This document shows, piece after piece, positions 23,425 to 36,171 of a stretch of 64,000 nt of DNA. The stretch's first letter is position 1; every line of letters begins with the position of its first letter. Under the pieces are notes generated by a model. It saw nothing but the letters and a program-made list of their open reading frames with translations, was not told the DNA's origin and did no database searches. This stretch comes from Garra rufa. Lineage: Eukaryota > Chordata > Actinopteri > Cypriniformes > Cyprinidae. The position numbers were made by a program, and so were the translations under genes. Where the stretch lies: NCBI RefSeq assembly GCF_049309525.1, contig NC_133370.1, positions 48,816,869 through 48,880,868 on the forward strand, given 5' to 3'.

Positions 23425-23672
23425 ACAAAATGCCATAGAAGATGCTTTTTTCTCTAAATGGTTCCATAAAGAATCTTTAACATCTGAAGAACCTTTCTGT
23501 TTCACAAAAGGTTCGTTGTGGTGAAAGAAGGTTCTTCAGATTATAAAAAGGTAAGAAAGAGATGGTTCTTTAAAGAATCTTTGACTGAATGGTTCTTTGT
23601 GGAAATATAAATGGTTCTTCTAAGGCATCGCTCTGAAGAACCCTTTAAAGCACCTTTATTTTTAAGAGTGCA
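23425..23672. mobile_element. MITE, CACTCTTAAAAATAAAGG family
   Basis: It contains the family blocks AGATTATAAAAAGGTAAGAA and CACCTTTATTTTTAAGAGTG. It lies about 310 bp after the intron 1 donor. The left terminus is degraded. Confidence 0.8.
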
Positions 23673-24211
23673 GACACTCGTTTAGGGGCGCAACAGTTTA
23701 ATAAATCATAGTTCGCAGTCAGAACCACTTGTGAGAGCTTTACATATACTGTATAAATAGTGTGAGAAATGCTAAAGTACGTTGGGGAACCTCTACAAGC
23801 ACACATTTACTACATTAAATCTGTTGGTTTTATTTGCCTGCCATTAAGTGGCCAGACCAAGCTTAAGGTGAATGAACCCAATGAGATTTAAAGCATATGA
23901 AGAACTTTAGCTTTTCAGATTTTTCCCCTAAAAATAATCTAGTAATCTCATGTCTCTTTTTTTGCCAAGAAAATATGAAAGCAAACATTTCTGATTCTTT
24001 CAATACCACATAATCTGAATTATCTGTACATCTGATCTTGATGTCAAAATGTATAAAACATATCATTAAACATTTAAGGATGTACATATATTCATTCGGC
24101 ATACAAAGAAGTGCAGGCAGCATATGTGTGTATGTAGTTCTTTGTCATGGATTGGATTAATTCATGTCCATTAACAAGACTAGATTAATCAGCAAGAACT
24201 AACCGAGACTA
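23673..24211. other. Intronic DNA, nothing recognised
   Basis: The minus-strand frame 23863-24123 has no domain or splice support. Confidence 0.4.
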
Positions 24212-24466
24212 CACTCTTAAAAATAAAGGTGCTTTAAAAGCTTCTTCACAGCGATGCCATAGAAGAACCATTTTTAGTTCCACAAAGAACCACTCAGTCT
24301 AAGGTTCTTTAAAGAACCATCTCTGTTTTACCTTTTTATAATCTGAAGAACCTTCTTTCGCCACAAAGAACTTAAGGTTCTTCAGATGTTAAAGGTTCTT
24401 TATGGAACCATTTAGACAAAAGGGTTCTTCTATGGCATCGTGAAGCACCTTTATTTTTAAGAGTGT
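24212..24466. mobile_element. MITE, near-complete family copy
   Basis: Both ends are intact: CACTCTTAAAAATAAAGGTG at 24212 and its inverse ending at about 24466. At 255 bp it can serve as the reference copy for this window. Confidence 0.88.
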
Positions 24467-24547
24467 AGTTAACCAATGACGAGACACACCTGAATACAGT
24501 TCATTACCAAAGAACAGAACTTTAAAATTTAGACATAACATGTCACT

Positions 24548-24692
24548 GGGGTGGTACCTTTTCAACAGGTATACCTTTGTACCGTATTTACTCTTAAAGA
24601 TTGCACATTAGTATGTTAAATAGATATATTATTAACTAAAAGGTACATATTAGTACCTTAATGCTACATGTTTGTACCATTTTGAGAGTGTA
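24548..24692. repeat. Short GGTACC/TTTGTACC repeat
   Basis: GGTACCTTTTCAACAGGTAT at the start and TTTGTACCATTTTGAGAGTG at the end form loosely inverted termini. It is a small non-coding insertion. Confidence 0.45.
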
Positions 24693-25450
24693 GGGGTGGA
24701 TTTATAATGGCCAGAACATTGCATAACCTAAACTTTAAACTCAATCATAGCAACTCAAACTCAACAATGGCTTAATGTTGGTGGATGATGACAGCTGTGA
24801 TCAGGATTTGTTGCAGTTGAGAATGATGCTAAACCACAGGACCATAGGTTTCTAACTTTGTGGCTGTGGCAGACCTAAGATTCAGGACTGTGGTGGATTT
24901 AGATTGTGACTGTGGTGGTGCTGGGCTGAATTTGTGATTGCAAACACAAGCAAATGGGCTGGGGTATCAATTACAGTGACACGACTTGACGTGCAGAACC
25001 GGCGGCACCTGTGACAAGCCATTGTTTAAAACTAACTGACATGAGTGCATGGGCAGGAGAGATGCACTTGGAAACAAGGCTTGGTGTGGTGATAAAGAGG
25101 CGGGGGTGGACATTTTAGGTGGATGAAAATGTGTGGATATGGCAGGCATTGGAGCCAGAAGCTTTAGCAAGCGTGACCTGAACAGGGGCAGACTGCAGGC
25201 TTGCCCTCATTTTGACCTGAGACAAGGTTCGTGACATTACAACTCAACCCGGACATAACTACCCTTAAGGAACTCATATGCATCCTGGAGAGACTTGGGA
25301 CATGAGTGGTCTCCATTGGACTTGGTGTCTTACTGGCTAGTTGCTTATAGTGGTCATGTTGGGTTTCCGGTCTAGCGAGTGTGGGCATCACTTCCGGTTT
25401 TGCTAAACGTCAGTGCAGAGAGCCAGAAAAAACCTGTATATTATCTTTAA
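24693..25450. other. Intronic DNA, nothing recognised
   Basis: Mixed composition. The two short minus-strand frames have no recognisable features. Confidence 0.4.
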
Positions 25451-26131
25451 AGGGGTCATCGGATGCAAAATAATATCCCCTTTTTAAAATCAGGTCATTC
25501 TCAGCTTCTTGATGGTGTGACAACATACCGACAGAGGCCATTCCCATGCTGGTTGATTGACATAAGCGCCTTACCTTAGACCCGCCCTCACCGAGCTGAA
25601 ACAGTCCGACTCCATTGTGTTGACTCAGGTGCAGGGGAAGACAAGAATGTCTCATATTGAGCGATTGAGGTGTTCTGTTGTTGGATGTAATAATGAACAT
25701 AGCAGTCATCATTTGCTCCTGACATCTGAGCCGCTGAAGACACAGAGGATAACATTACTTTTGTTTTTGAAAGGAAAGCGCAGATCCCGATCTACATATG
25801 CATCTATGTTCGTGCGAATTATTAGACAAATACGAATCTTTGCAAATTGTCTTTCTTAATAATGTGCTTGTTAGCAAGGTTTGCAGCTAAATGCGGCTAA
25901 AGTAAACATTACGGCTTATCATCCCATGGCAGAGAGGGGTGGGGTGAGCTGAGCTCATTAGCATTTAAAGGACCATGCAACAGAATAGCTCGCTCTAAAA
26001 AGGGCTGATTTTGAGAAGGTAAAGATAGTGTTTTTTTACACTACCATTGACAATTTTTAACCAAAGTATGTTATAGACTTCTCATTAAGACCCTAAATCA
26101 TCTTGTGGAAAATGGGCATCCGATGACCCCT
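25451..26131 (+). mobile_element. TTAA-flanked element with degraded THAP start
   Basis: The termini AGGGGTCATCGGATGC and GCATCCGATGACCCCT are perfect inverted copies at the outermost positions, and each is flanked by TTAA (25447-25450 and 26132-26135). That is the target choice of Kolobok- and piggyBac-type elements. The interior holds the THAP fragment at 25647. At 681 bp it is a deletion derivative with no full transposase. Confidence 0.85.
25647..25859 (+). pseudogene. THAP-domain start, broken
   Basis: The frame begins MSHIERLRCSVVGCNNEHSS, in which the Cys-x4-Cys pair and its neighbours look like the start of a THAP zinc finger. The domain should continue to a Trp block and a Cys-x2-His-Phe motif. 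Instead the frame turns basic and hydrophobic and ends at 25859. In a shifted frame, bases at about 25801-25825 read IYVRANY, which could be the decayed Cys-x2-His-Phe motif with Cys changed to Arg and His to Tyr. I infer at least one frameshift and loss of zinc ligands. It sits inside a TTAA-flanked element and is a transposon remnant. Confidence 0.55.
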
Positions 26132-26135
26132 TTAA

Positions 26136-26890
26136 TATATGCTTACAAGATTTTATCACTTAAAATGCAACTAAGATTTACATGACTCTCATCACTATAC
26201 TATAAATGTCAATCGAGTCAATGGCATTTGAAACTTGTGTATGTTACCAAATAAAGTTAACAAAACATACATTGAGTCTATAATACAGGTTTGAGCATCT
26301 CATTTGACAGTCAGCTCTCGGAAAATGTATAGTATTGCACATTGCACTATACATTTGAGGTTAGTGTTTAAATGCCCTTGGATTTTGGCTAACCACCAAC
26401 ACTGAACTGCATAACCAACAGTAGAATGAATGAAGGAATCTCTGCAATGCATCTTGATGAATTTCCGCACAGAGGTACACATTAATGTAAGGAAAGACCG
26501 GATGTAAGCATGCACACACTTGCATCGCCAAAACACACCAACGCCATCCTGTAGTGATGTGTCGTTCATGAACGATTCATTCAATTTGAACTAATCTTTA
26601 TTATGACTCGGGAATGACGAGCACCATCCTATTGTTTCTTTACAAGAGACGGAAATTATGAGTTCACCTCTCGAGTCTTCAGGTTTGAGTCTGAAGCATT
26701 AATGGATACAGAAATGAGTTGATATTTCTCAAACTTTCTTACAAACACATTTACAGTGATTTGTTTCTGGTCTTAAATTGTAGCTTTTTATTTTTTCACA
26801 ATTTATGCATTTGTGAATTTCTGTCATGTTTAACATTAAATTTGTGGTAATAAAGTGGCTTTAAATACCAAAGATACCTACATGTATTAA
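26136..26890. other. Intronic DNA with a hAT-like scrap
   Basis: 26553-26590 (TAGTGATGTGTCGTTCATGA followed by ACGATTCATTCAA) looks like the end of a hAT MITE common in fish. The rest shows no gene. Confidence 0.45.
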
Positions 26891-27030
26891 TACTAGGGAT
26901 GCACCAGATGTTCGGCAACCAAAATTATTCAGCCTAAAATAGCAAAAAAAAAAAGAAGCATTTTCGGAGTTTGGCCAAATAAGCAGAAAGGCCGAATAAA
27001 ATTTACCGAACAATGAGGTGACACAATCAA
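26891..27030. repeat. End of a TAGGGATGCACC hAT-like repeat
   Basis: TAGGGATGCACCAGATGTTC resembles the terminus of a widespread hAT family. The matching opposite end is not seen, so this is a fragment. Confidence 0.5.
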
Positions 27031-27899
27031 ATAGAGGTGCGCACAAGACTGTTTATCGAATCGCATGTCTTCCATGAGAAGAGAAAGGGCTGGTTGTTGC
27101 TGGTTACTGTATGATGACTGAAATCACCAAATAGCCTTAAACCATTAGTAAATAAGAGCATTATTTACGTTATTACTACAGAACGTTATGTTGTCTAATA
27201 CATGCACCAATTGTATTTATTCTGACAGTGCTGCATGAGCTCTTTAGCCAGGGTTCAAAGTCCAAAGCGCGAGGAAAATCTGCGTGATGAGAATCATTTA
27301 TAAATCTGCTGCTGTCAGCAAAAAGTAGTACTGAGGTCTTCTTGCGGGTTTCTGCCAAAATAAAAGTAAATTTCAAATCTACCAATTTCATAAATTTACT
27401 GTTGTTCTGTAAAATAAAATAAAAAAGTTACACAAAAATAATGATAACAATCATTACAACATCTCTATTAATACATTTATTATAACAATAAATTGTTGTA
27501 TTATAATCGATTTTTTAATAGATTTTTTTCTTTGAAAAGCAAGACAAAACTGTAAAATGCTAATATTGCAAATATTATGCAATAGATGTAACGTGACAAA
27601 AGAATGAACAGTACCGATCGAAAGGTGAAGGAAACTGACTGCATAACCTAAAACAATGAATTAATCGTTTCTGTTTCTCATAATTTGGCCTTTGGTTGCA
27701 TTATAGTGTTATTTCATTAACAGTTTTATTTGAAACTGTTAAGTAATAAGTAGCTGCGTTGAGGAATTTGGCTATTAACTTAACATTTTAATTATATTCT
27801 GCTGAAGTGAATGAAATGACTTTAAAAAAGACTTATTGATTTTGATGAAGAAGATTCAAAGAGTCAGTAAAATGATCTGATCTTTTCTTCACTACCATC
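27031..27899. other. AT-rich intronic DNA
   Basis: No gene or complete repeat was recognised. Confidence 0.4.
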
Positions 27900-28393
27900 C
27901 TGTGCACCTAGCCAATTATTTGCTTTTACAAAGTCTTAATTTGTTTTTTTTTTGGATTGTACTAGAATAGGTTTTCATGCTTGATTGTTCCAAAACTACA
28001 TTATTTTCCATCATACTTCCTGTTTCGATGAAGCCCCTCCTTCTGAAACACGAAATGTGCTTTGATTGGTCAGCTGGTCCAGTGCATTGTGATTGGCAAA
28101 CCGCTTAGAGTGTGCAAATGTCACACCCTTATTATAACTTCAACACAAAAACATCGTCTCTAGCGCATCTCAACCAATCTGTGATTGGGAATTATTCAAA
28201 AGAGTGAATTTGTGACCGGAAGGAGTGCACTGGACTCAATTTGTTGTAGTTTTTAAAAAGTGTTTTCTGTTAAAAAGAATATCTCCTTTTAGAATAAAAA
28301 ATCTCTGTAATCTTGCAGACCTTTTTATGCTCAAACAGTAACATTACACACTAACTAAAGTAAAACAAAGTGAAAAGGCATAATAGGATCCCT
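27900..28393 (-). repeat. TTAA-ended repeat, 5'-truncated copy
   Basis: The end, AAAAGGCATAATAGGATCCC followed by TTTAA, and the interior (GTGCTTTGATTGGTCAG, then GTGATTGGCAAACCGCTTAGA) match the family at 31124 and 39002. The left end is missing. Confidence 0.65.
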
Positions 28394-28397
28394 TTAA

Positions 28398-29648
28398 GAT
28401 GCATTTTTGTCAATTCGATCCCATGTGGACAATGCCAAATACAAGTGTAAACAGGACCTGAAACTGAAGCTTGTCCACTTTCACCCACTTTTCAGATTGC
28501 TTTCACAGTGAAAACACTCATGTTGTTAAATATGTTCGAACAAACACTAAAGACTTCCTCCTCTCTGTCTACTGGCCTAATGTGTAAAAATTACGGGATG
28601 TGTTGTTGAAGCGCCCTAGCCAGATAGAATTGAATCTTTGTCTAAAATTCGTAGTTTGGTTTGAAGGCCAAAAAATTTAAAAAAAGGAAAAAAAAGCACA
28701 ATGTTATCAGTCCTGATTCTAAGACAGATGCACAGCTTTATGCATACTTTTGCATCTTTTAAAGGGCTCATTGGATGCAAAACTCACTTTACATGTTGTT
28801 TGAACATTAATGTGTGTTGGCAGTTTGTGTACACAACCACCCTACAATAATAAAAATCCACCCATTGGTATTTTTTTAATCTTTAAAAATAATATCCCCT
28901 TTTTAAAATCAGGTCATTCTCACCTTCTTGTCAGTGAGACGACACACAGACAGTGGCCACTCCCACGATAGTTGATTGACATGAGCACCTTACCTTAGAC
29001 CCGCCCTCAAGGAGCAGAAACAGTCTGACTCCGATTGCCTTTGTGTCGATTTAGGTGCAGGGGAAGACAAGAATGTCTCAGATTGACTGATTGAGGTGTT
29101 CTGTTGTTGGATGTAATGAACATAGCAGTCGTTTCGCAGCTAAATTTGGCTAAAGTAAACATTACGGCTTATCATCCCATGGCAGATAGGGGCGGGGCGA
29201 GCAGAGCTCATTAGCATTTAAAGGAACATGCAACAGAATAGCTTGCTCTAAAAAGGGCTGATTTTGACAAGGTAAAAAGAGTGTTTTTTACACTACCATT
29301 GAGAAATTGTAACCAAAGTATGCTACAGACTTACTAAAGAATCATATCATCAAAAATGGGCATCCGATGAGCCCTTTAAAGCAGAAACAATCTCTATGGA
29401 ATTTTCTATTGTCTCTTTTTGACAAAAGAATCTTATGTAAATTGCATGAACTTATTTTGCAACGTTAGAATGAAAGATCTGAAAAAACCCATACATACAC
29501 CTACCTATAGACCCTACCCTCCAAGAAATAAGTGGTTGAATTTGGACAAAAGTGATTTAAACACCAGGTGTAACTATGGATGTGTCTCTCTCATTTACTT
29601 GTGATCCGATTGACCGAGTGCATCTTAAAACCAGGTGTAAACAGGGCT
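28398..29648. repeat. Dispersed repeat split by a TTAA element
   Basis: The outer parts, AAGTGTAAACAGGACCTGAA near 28443 and CTTAAAACCAGGTGTAAACA near 29624, look like the two ends of one TGTAAACAGG family. The TTAA element 28763-29375 lies in the middle. No genes. Confidence 0.5.
28763..29375 (+). mobile_element. TTAA-flanked element, sister of 25451-26131
   Basis: The ends AGGGCTCATTGGATGC and GCATCCGATGAGCCCT are imperfect inverted copies with TTAA on both sides (28759-28762, 29376-29379). Interior blocks such as ATATCCCCTTTTTAAAATCA and GGAAGACAAGAATGTCTCA match the sister. The THAP start is more deleted here. Confidence 0.85.
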
Positions 29649-31123
29649 TATGACAAGGAATGCATAACTTGGCATAACTGAGATCACTGGAGAGGCAGCA
29701 AAAATGGGAAGCTCCTGGTTTGAGGCATGGGAGTCTGAGTTCCTGTTTTGTAGATGTGAACAGCTTGGGTGCTGATAGTACACAAGTTTGGTTTGAGATG
29801 GACATGACCTCATCTGTAGCAACTCTGAGCGCTGATTCATGGTCCATGGTCGGCATGAGCTGTGTCGGCATCTCATGGCTGTGAACGTGACAGCAGATGG
29901 AAGTGAGAAATCTGGCATTCTTAGGCAAACACTGAAAGAAATTTGAGCTGTCTCATTGAAATCTACCAAATGAAAAAGCTCACAAAAACCAGGCTCGCTG
30001 GAAAAGTGGCATTTCTGCAAGATGATATTATGTTGCTTCTTGGATGTTTCACAACACTTTCAAAATTAAATGTTTAATAAGTGGTACTAAAATCATGTTA
30101 ATTTTATCTAAAACAAATGGATGTGAATCTGGCAAGGTTGAATGTATTTCAGCAGTATGGAAACTAAATGTCCAGTGAGTGGCGCTAAAAGGTTAGTACT
30201 CTACTGCATCTAAAAATAACACACCTACATGATAGTGTTAACAAAAGCAATCATGGGATTAAAATGCATTTGCCAAAACTACCATGCCATTTTATCTTGT
30301 TTCTACAAGTCTTTCTTCTTTTTACCGTGACTTGTGTTTTACGGGACTCATACCTGAGTGCAATGCTGTACCGGGTGCGCTATCAAGCAAGTTTACTTTG
30401 TCTGAATACAATGTAGTTATGTTATTAGTCTATAAATTGTACTATGGTAAAGGTTTTTTTAAGGAAATGTAGTATTATGCAAAGTACCATGTTATTATAT
30501 GAGTAATATCACACAAGTAGATATAGCTGTATATCAGCACTGCTGTGATTCGGCAATAGGCACGAGTGTGCAGATACATAAGAAACAATGGAGTGTCTTC
30601 AAAACCTCTCTTTTGTGCAGAACTACTTCTTTTTTTACCATGGATTTAAAGCTCAGTTTAACAGATGAGCCTAAGCCTCTGTTACTAATTCCAAAACGTC
30701 ACTTTACAACTAGTAATGACAAACATTGAGTTGCTTCATTGAAAATGTATTGTATTACACATTAAAAGTTCACTGTATTATGTAGTTTTATGAGAGAGGG
30801 ATGGTCTGAGCGATCATGATTACCTGCATCTGATACAGAATTCATTCTTCATATTTACGATGAAACATTAGTTTGAATGTCCGCTGAGGAAGTGTTTTCT
30901 TTGTCATAATGTTAATATCATCTGTTAAGGGTCATTTCTGATGACAGCGCTGCTCAGTGCATTTGTTAGGTGTGTCAAGCTGTTGTTGAGAATAAAAATA
31001 ACTTCCGTTTCTAATTTTTCAGTATAAAAGTTTTTACTGTTGTCTCTTGTCACCATCTAATAGTGGAACAATGTAACTAAAATCCCAAACAAAAACACAG
31101 TTTCTGTCAGTTATTTTTATTAA
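29649..31123. other. Intronic DNA, nothing recognised
   Basis: Several short frames on both strands have no domain, codon signature or splice support. No repeat match was found inside the window. Confidence 0.4.
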
Positions 31124-31861
31124 AGGGGTCCTATTATTCTCTTTAACAAAGTCTTTATTTTATTTTGGGGGCGCACTAGAACATGCTCTCATGTTTGGTG
31201 GTTCAAAAAACACATTATTTTTTTCCATAATTTGCATGATTACAATAGCTTTCTCCCCAGGCTGGCACAAATGGCTCGATTAGTTTCAGGTTTAATGAAG
31301 GCCCGCTTTCCGAAAAACCGAATGTGTTGTGATTGGTTAGCAGTCCCACTGCGTTGCGATTGGTGAACAGCTTAGACAGTGTTTCAGTCCTGCCACGCCC
31401 CTTCACAAAGCAGCAAGTTCCTTGTACAACTGTGCAAGCTAGAGTGAAGTGATTCTTATATCTTAAATATAAATATTTTTCTTACAAAAAAAAAAAAAAA
31501 CAGCTACAGAAGGCTTTTATTTTTATTATGGATCTATGCACTTTATTGGACTTGTTTTGGACTGATGGAGAGAAACACCAGTCTATGCCGTTCTAAAGCT
31601 TGAGTGCCAGGATAATTTTTGAAACTCCTTTTACATTCTTCTGAAATAAGGAAGTCATATACACCTAGGATGCATGGTGGATGAGTAAATAATATGCTAC
31701 AGTAGTGTTGGTCCTATCGTAAAACAAACACTGTAGTCCAAAGGAGCTGTTCGTTGTAGTTCTTGAAAAGGGATTCTTAAAAACTAAATATCTCTATGTT
31801 TTTATGCCCAAACATGCACACCACACACTGACTAAAATTCAAAAAGTGAAAAAGCATAATT
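31124..31861 (+). repeat. TTAA-flanked repeat, partial right end
   Basis: It starts AGGGGTCCTATTATTCT after TTAA (31120-31123). It shares GCACTAGAACATGCTCTCAT and TAGCTTTCTCCCCAGGCTGG with 39002-40132. The right end stops near GAAAAAGCATAAT without the final AGGACCC block. Non-coding. Confidence 0.7.
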
Positions 31862-32101
31862 TGCAGATCATGAGCACCACTGACCAGCATCTAAACTTGT
31901 AAATTGTGTACGAACAGCTGCTGTAGCATATACAGAGCATGTTTGATCGTGAATCTCGAAAGTGAAAGTAAAAACTGATCATGCATTCAGAAGCTGTTTC
32001 AATGCCTCCTATATTAATAGCGGCTCCCTGATGCTCACAATTTATATACAGAATAATTATCCAACCATATAATGCAAGTCAAGAGAATGTATTGTAATAT
32101 A
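31862..32101. repeat. Fragment of a three-copy intronic repeat
   Basis: 31920-32030 (AAGTGAAAGTAAAAACTGATC, TTCAATGCC, ATATTAATAGCGGCT) matches the start of the units at 51127 and 54190. Confidence 0.5.
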
Positions 32102-33643
32102 CAGCCGTGGCCAAAAGTTTTGAGAATGACACAAATATTAGTTTTCACAAAGTTTGCTGCTCAACTGCTTTTAGATCTTTGTTTCAGTTGTTTCTGTGAT
32201 GTACTGAAATATAATTACAAGCACTTCATACGTTTCAAAGGCTTTTATCGACAATTACATGACATTTAAGCAAAGAGTCAGTATTTGCAGTGTTGGCCCT
32301 TCTTTTTCAGGACCTCTGCAATTCGACTGGCCATTCTCTCAATCAACTTCTGGGCCAAATCCTGACTGATAGCAACCCATTCTTTCATAATCACTTCTTG
32401 GAGTTTGTCAGAATTAGTGGGTTTTTGTTTGTCCACCCGCCTCTTGAGGATTGACCACAAGTTCTCAATGGGATTAAGATCTGGGGAGTTTCCAGGCCAT
32501 GGACCCAAAATTTCAACGTTTTGGTCCCCGAGCCACTTAGTTATCACTTTTGCCTTATGGCACGGTGCTCCATCGTGCTGGAAAATGCATTGTTCTTCAC
32601 CAAACTGTTGTTGGATTGTTGGAAGAAGTTGCTGTTGGAGGGTGTTTTGGTACCATTCTTTATTCATGGCTGTGTTTTTGGGCAAAATTGTGAGTGAGCC
32701 CACTCCCTTGGATGAGAACCAACCCCACACATGAATGGTCTCAGGATGCTTTACTGTTGGCATGACACAGGACTGATGGTAGCGCTCACCTTTTCTTCTC
32801 CAGATGCCTCAAACAATCGGAAAGAGGCTTCATCTGAGAATATGACTTTGCCCCAGTCCTCAGCAGTCCATTTGCCATACTTTTTGGAGAAGATCAATCT
32901 GTCCCTGATGTTTTTTTTTTGGAGAGAAGTGGCTTCTTTGCTGCCCTTCTTGACACCAGGCCATCTTCTAAAAGTCTTGGTCTCACTGTGTGTTCAGATG
33001 CGCTCACACCTGCCTGCTGCCATTCCTGAGCAAGCTCTGCACTGGTGGCACTCCGATCCCGCAGATCAATCCTCTTTAGGAGACGATCCTGGCGCTTGCT
33101 GGACTTTCTTGGACGCCCTGAAGCCTTCTTAACAAGAATTGAACCTCTTTTCTTGAAGTTCTTGATGATCCTATAAATTGTTGATTTAGGTGCAATCTTA
33201 GTGGCCACAATATCCTTGTCTGTGAAGCCATTTTTATGCAACGCAATGATGGCTGCACGCATTTCTTCACAGGTCACCATGGTTAACAATGGGAGAACAG
33301 TGATTTCAAGCATCACCCTCCTTTTAACATGTCAAGTCTGCCATTCTAACCCAATCAGCCTGACATAATGATCTCCAGCCTTGTGCTCGTCAACATTCTC
33401 ACCTGAGCTAACAAGACGATTACTGAAATGATCTCAGCAGGTCCTTTAATGACAGCAATGAAATGCAGTGGAAAGATTTTTCGGGAATAAGTTAATTTTC
33501 ATGGCAAAGAAGGACTATGCAATTCATCTGATCACTCTTCATAACATTCTGGATTATATGCAAATTGCTATTATAAAAACTTAAGCAGCAACTTTTCCAA
33601 TTTCCAATATTTATGTAATTCTCAAAACTTTTGGCCACGACTG
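32102..33643 (-). mobile_element. Full-length but broken Tc1-like element
   Basis: The ends CAGCCGTGGCCAAAAGTTTT (32102) and AAAACTTTTGGCCACGACTG (33624-33643) are inverted copies with TA on both sides. The 1542-bp length is typical for Tc1. A minus-strand transposase occupies 32278-33286 but is frameshifted. Confidence 0.92.
32278..33316 (-). pseudogene. Tc1-like transposase with two frameshifts
   Basis: On the minus strand the N-terminal part (from about 33279, MVTCEEMRAAIIALHKNGFT) holds the helix-turn-helix regions, with STIYRIIKNF and a GRPRKS hook, and reads to LLSKKKTSGTD near 32894. There a run of A (T on the given strand) shifts the frame. The middle part with the first catalytic Asp (FSDEASF) is readable only in the shifted frame. 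A second shift occurs near 32815, after which the C-terminal part reads MPTVKHPETIHVWGWFSS through FQHDGAPCHKAK (second Asp) and SPDLNPIENLW (Glu) to the stop at 32278. All three DDE residues survive in different frames, so this is a recently broken copy rather than a heavily decayed one. No intact protein can be made. Confidence 0.88.
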
Positions 33644-33941
33644 TATATTTTCCTTCCATCTCGTAATAATTGTATTTAAGGGTTCCTGGTTGTGGGGCGG
33701 GAGTGATGGGATTACGATGCCACAACTCGTGCAACCCCAGTGCTGGGACACACTCGAGGACCATAAAGAACTGTTGTATAATAATCAATAATCTGCTCTG
33801 TAATTATAATTGGTGTCAATAGGAATTAAAGTTGTTTGTGATTTACTGTGTTCATTTCAGATGGAAATGAGAGTGAACTGTATGTATAGGTATGTTTTTA
33901 TAGGGGTAGAATAGTATTGTAGGTAGAGGCATGTCTTCATA
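33644..33941. other. Short intronic spacer
   Basis: No gene or repeat recognised. Confidence 0.4.
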
Positions 33942-34479
33942 CAGTGGGGAAAACAATTATTTGATCCCCTGCTGATTTTGTATTTTTACCAATTGACAAA
34001 GAAATAATCAGTCTCTAACTTTAATGGTTGGTTTATTTTAACAGTGAGAGACAGAATAATAACAAAAAAATCCAGAAAACCACATTTCAGAAAAGTTATA
34101 AATTGATTTGCATTTTAATAAGTGAAATAAGTATTTGACCCCCTATTCAATGAGCAAGATTTCTAGCTCCCAGGTGTCTTTTATACAGGTAACAAGCTGA
34201 GATTAGGGGCACTCTCTTAAAGGATTTACCTGTTACCTGTATAAAAGACTTTTGGGAGCTAGAAATCTTGCTCATTGAATAAGGGGGTCAAATACTTATT
34301 TCACTCATTAAAATGCAAATCAATTTATAACTTTTTAAAATGCATTTTTCTGGATTTTTTGTTGTTCTGTCTCTCACTGTTAAAATAAACCTACCATTAA
34401 AATTATAGATTGGTCATTCCTTTGTCATTGGTCAAACCTACAAATTCAGCAGGGGATCAAATAATTATTTTCCCAACTG
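33942..34479. mobile_element. Tc1-type deletion derivative (MITE)
   Basis: CAGTGGGGAAAACAATTATT after TA at 33940-33941 is the inverted partner of AATAATTATTTTCCCAACTG before TA at 34480-34481. The arms are about 220 bp and nearly meet in the middle, so only terminal sequence is left. 538 bp, no ORF. Confidence 0.92.
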
Positions 34480-34602
34480 TATGTTCATTATGGTTCGTAT
34501 GCATCTATGCATCTGTGTCCTTGACTAAGAGAAAAGACATTGCTTGTTAGATTGAGAGTTGGTGTTTGTGCATTCTTCAGCAGAATGACATAATGTTAGA
34601 AC

Positions 34603-34715
34603 TAGAGCCCGGCCGATATATCGGCGGGCCTAGATTATTGGCCGATATTAGGCATTTTCCAAACTATTCGGTATCGGCATTTATAATGGCAAAATCCTTT
34701 ATCGGTCAGGCTCTA
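34603..34715. mobile_element. hAT MITE with perfect 8-bp TSD
   Basis: The element runs from TAGAGCCCGGCCGATATATC to TTTATCGGTCAGGCTCTA. Both sides carry GTTAGAAC (34595-34602 and 34716-34723), an exact 8-bp duplication characteristic of hAT insertion. 113 bp, non-coding. Confidence 0.93.
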
Positions 34716-34723
34716 GTTAGAAC

Positions 34724-35499
34724 CCAAGTGTGTTTAACAATCATAAGAAGCAACCAAAACAAGTTACCTGCATTCATTTGTATAGCTCTACACCCCTACT
34801 GTGTGGCAACAATTATCTAATTTACCTCTTTTTACTACATTTGGGGGAACATCTGAGACAAAGTATTTAAATAAAACACAATGACAACTCAGTTAAGTCT
34901 TCTAAAAAGAGCAAGTTCAGAACAATACAGTTTAGCTCTGGGCTATAGTGAGAATTTCATAATGATTGTAACAAAGCCTCTGAGATAGTGTTTGGGGAAA
35001 ATAATGTCTTTTTCTAGCAAACTGTTTTAGACAATTACACAGCTACAGATTTCATTAATATTTTGCTAAACTAATTAGTACTTGTCAGACTAATTTAGTT
35101 CCTGTTGCTTGTTCATGTATAAGCCCATCCACTCTGTGTGCTCTACTTGTTCTATTTAACACTGGCCACTATGTCACATGACAGACTGAATAAAGGATAT
35201 ATTTCCTGACATTTCTTTAACTTTAATGAATTAAATTCAGCAGATTTCAGGTCATTATGAGGAATACACTTGTTTTTTATAAAGTGCATTATAAGCAGCA
35301 CTTGAGATAATGTTTGGATGTTTCTCAGGTGAGCAAAACTCACAGTCAACCCTCCCTGGAGGAGGTTAAGTGTAGAAAGCAGGTTGCCATGGCAATCCTC
35401 GCTGCTAGAGAGATGCCAAAAATAAAAAAGCTGAAAATTCTAGGTTTGAGCATCCCTGACTGAAATGACATTACTATGCTTATTATTTTATAATGTCAA

Positions 35500-35530
<31 letters not shown>

Positions 35531-36171
35531 CTATATTATAGCTTCCAAGTATTTTACCTCACTTCCAACCATCTTCTTATCTGACAAGAATGGTGAAAAT
35601 TGGCCGTCTGGTTGCGTAGAAAAGTAGTAGCAAGGCTTTACTCTACAAGCTGCATGATTTGAAGTGTCATTCATGTCTGTAGCAGTCACAGCCAGTGCAG
35701 ACGGCTTACTGCAAGTGCTACATTTTAAGACTTTTGTTCAAATGACGAAATATAATCAACAGTAAAATTGATGCATTAAGCTCATTAAGTAGTTAAAAAA
35801 ATAATTAAATATTCTTACATGGGCTTGTTGGGGATAATTATTCCCATCTGAATTTGGAATGTTGGTGTTTTGTAAAAATGCATTTATTTATTTATTTACT
35901 AAAAACAAGGTTGTGTAGGTAATTTAATTGCTGTTTGAATCTACATCTCTGAGTTTGCATACATTTGGTAACTTTTGCACTTTGTAGTAATGTGCATGCA
36001 TTTTAAAAATGGATTTTGTTGCAAACTATATAGAAGAATGATATTAGTTCAACGCTTTAGCAAGTGGTTTTGCAATAAACTTTTAAAATATGTATTAAAT
36101 ACATTGCACAACTAATTATATTTGTCGTCGACCAAGTAGTTGGGTCAAGTCAATGTTTACCTTAAGTAAAT
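34724..36171. other. Intronic DNA with a short GT tract
   Basis: A (GT)n tract lies at about 35503-35530. No gene or complete repeat was seen. Confidence 0.45.
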
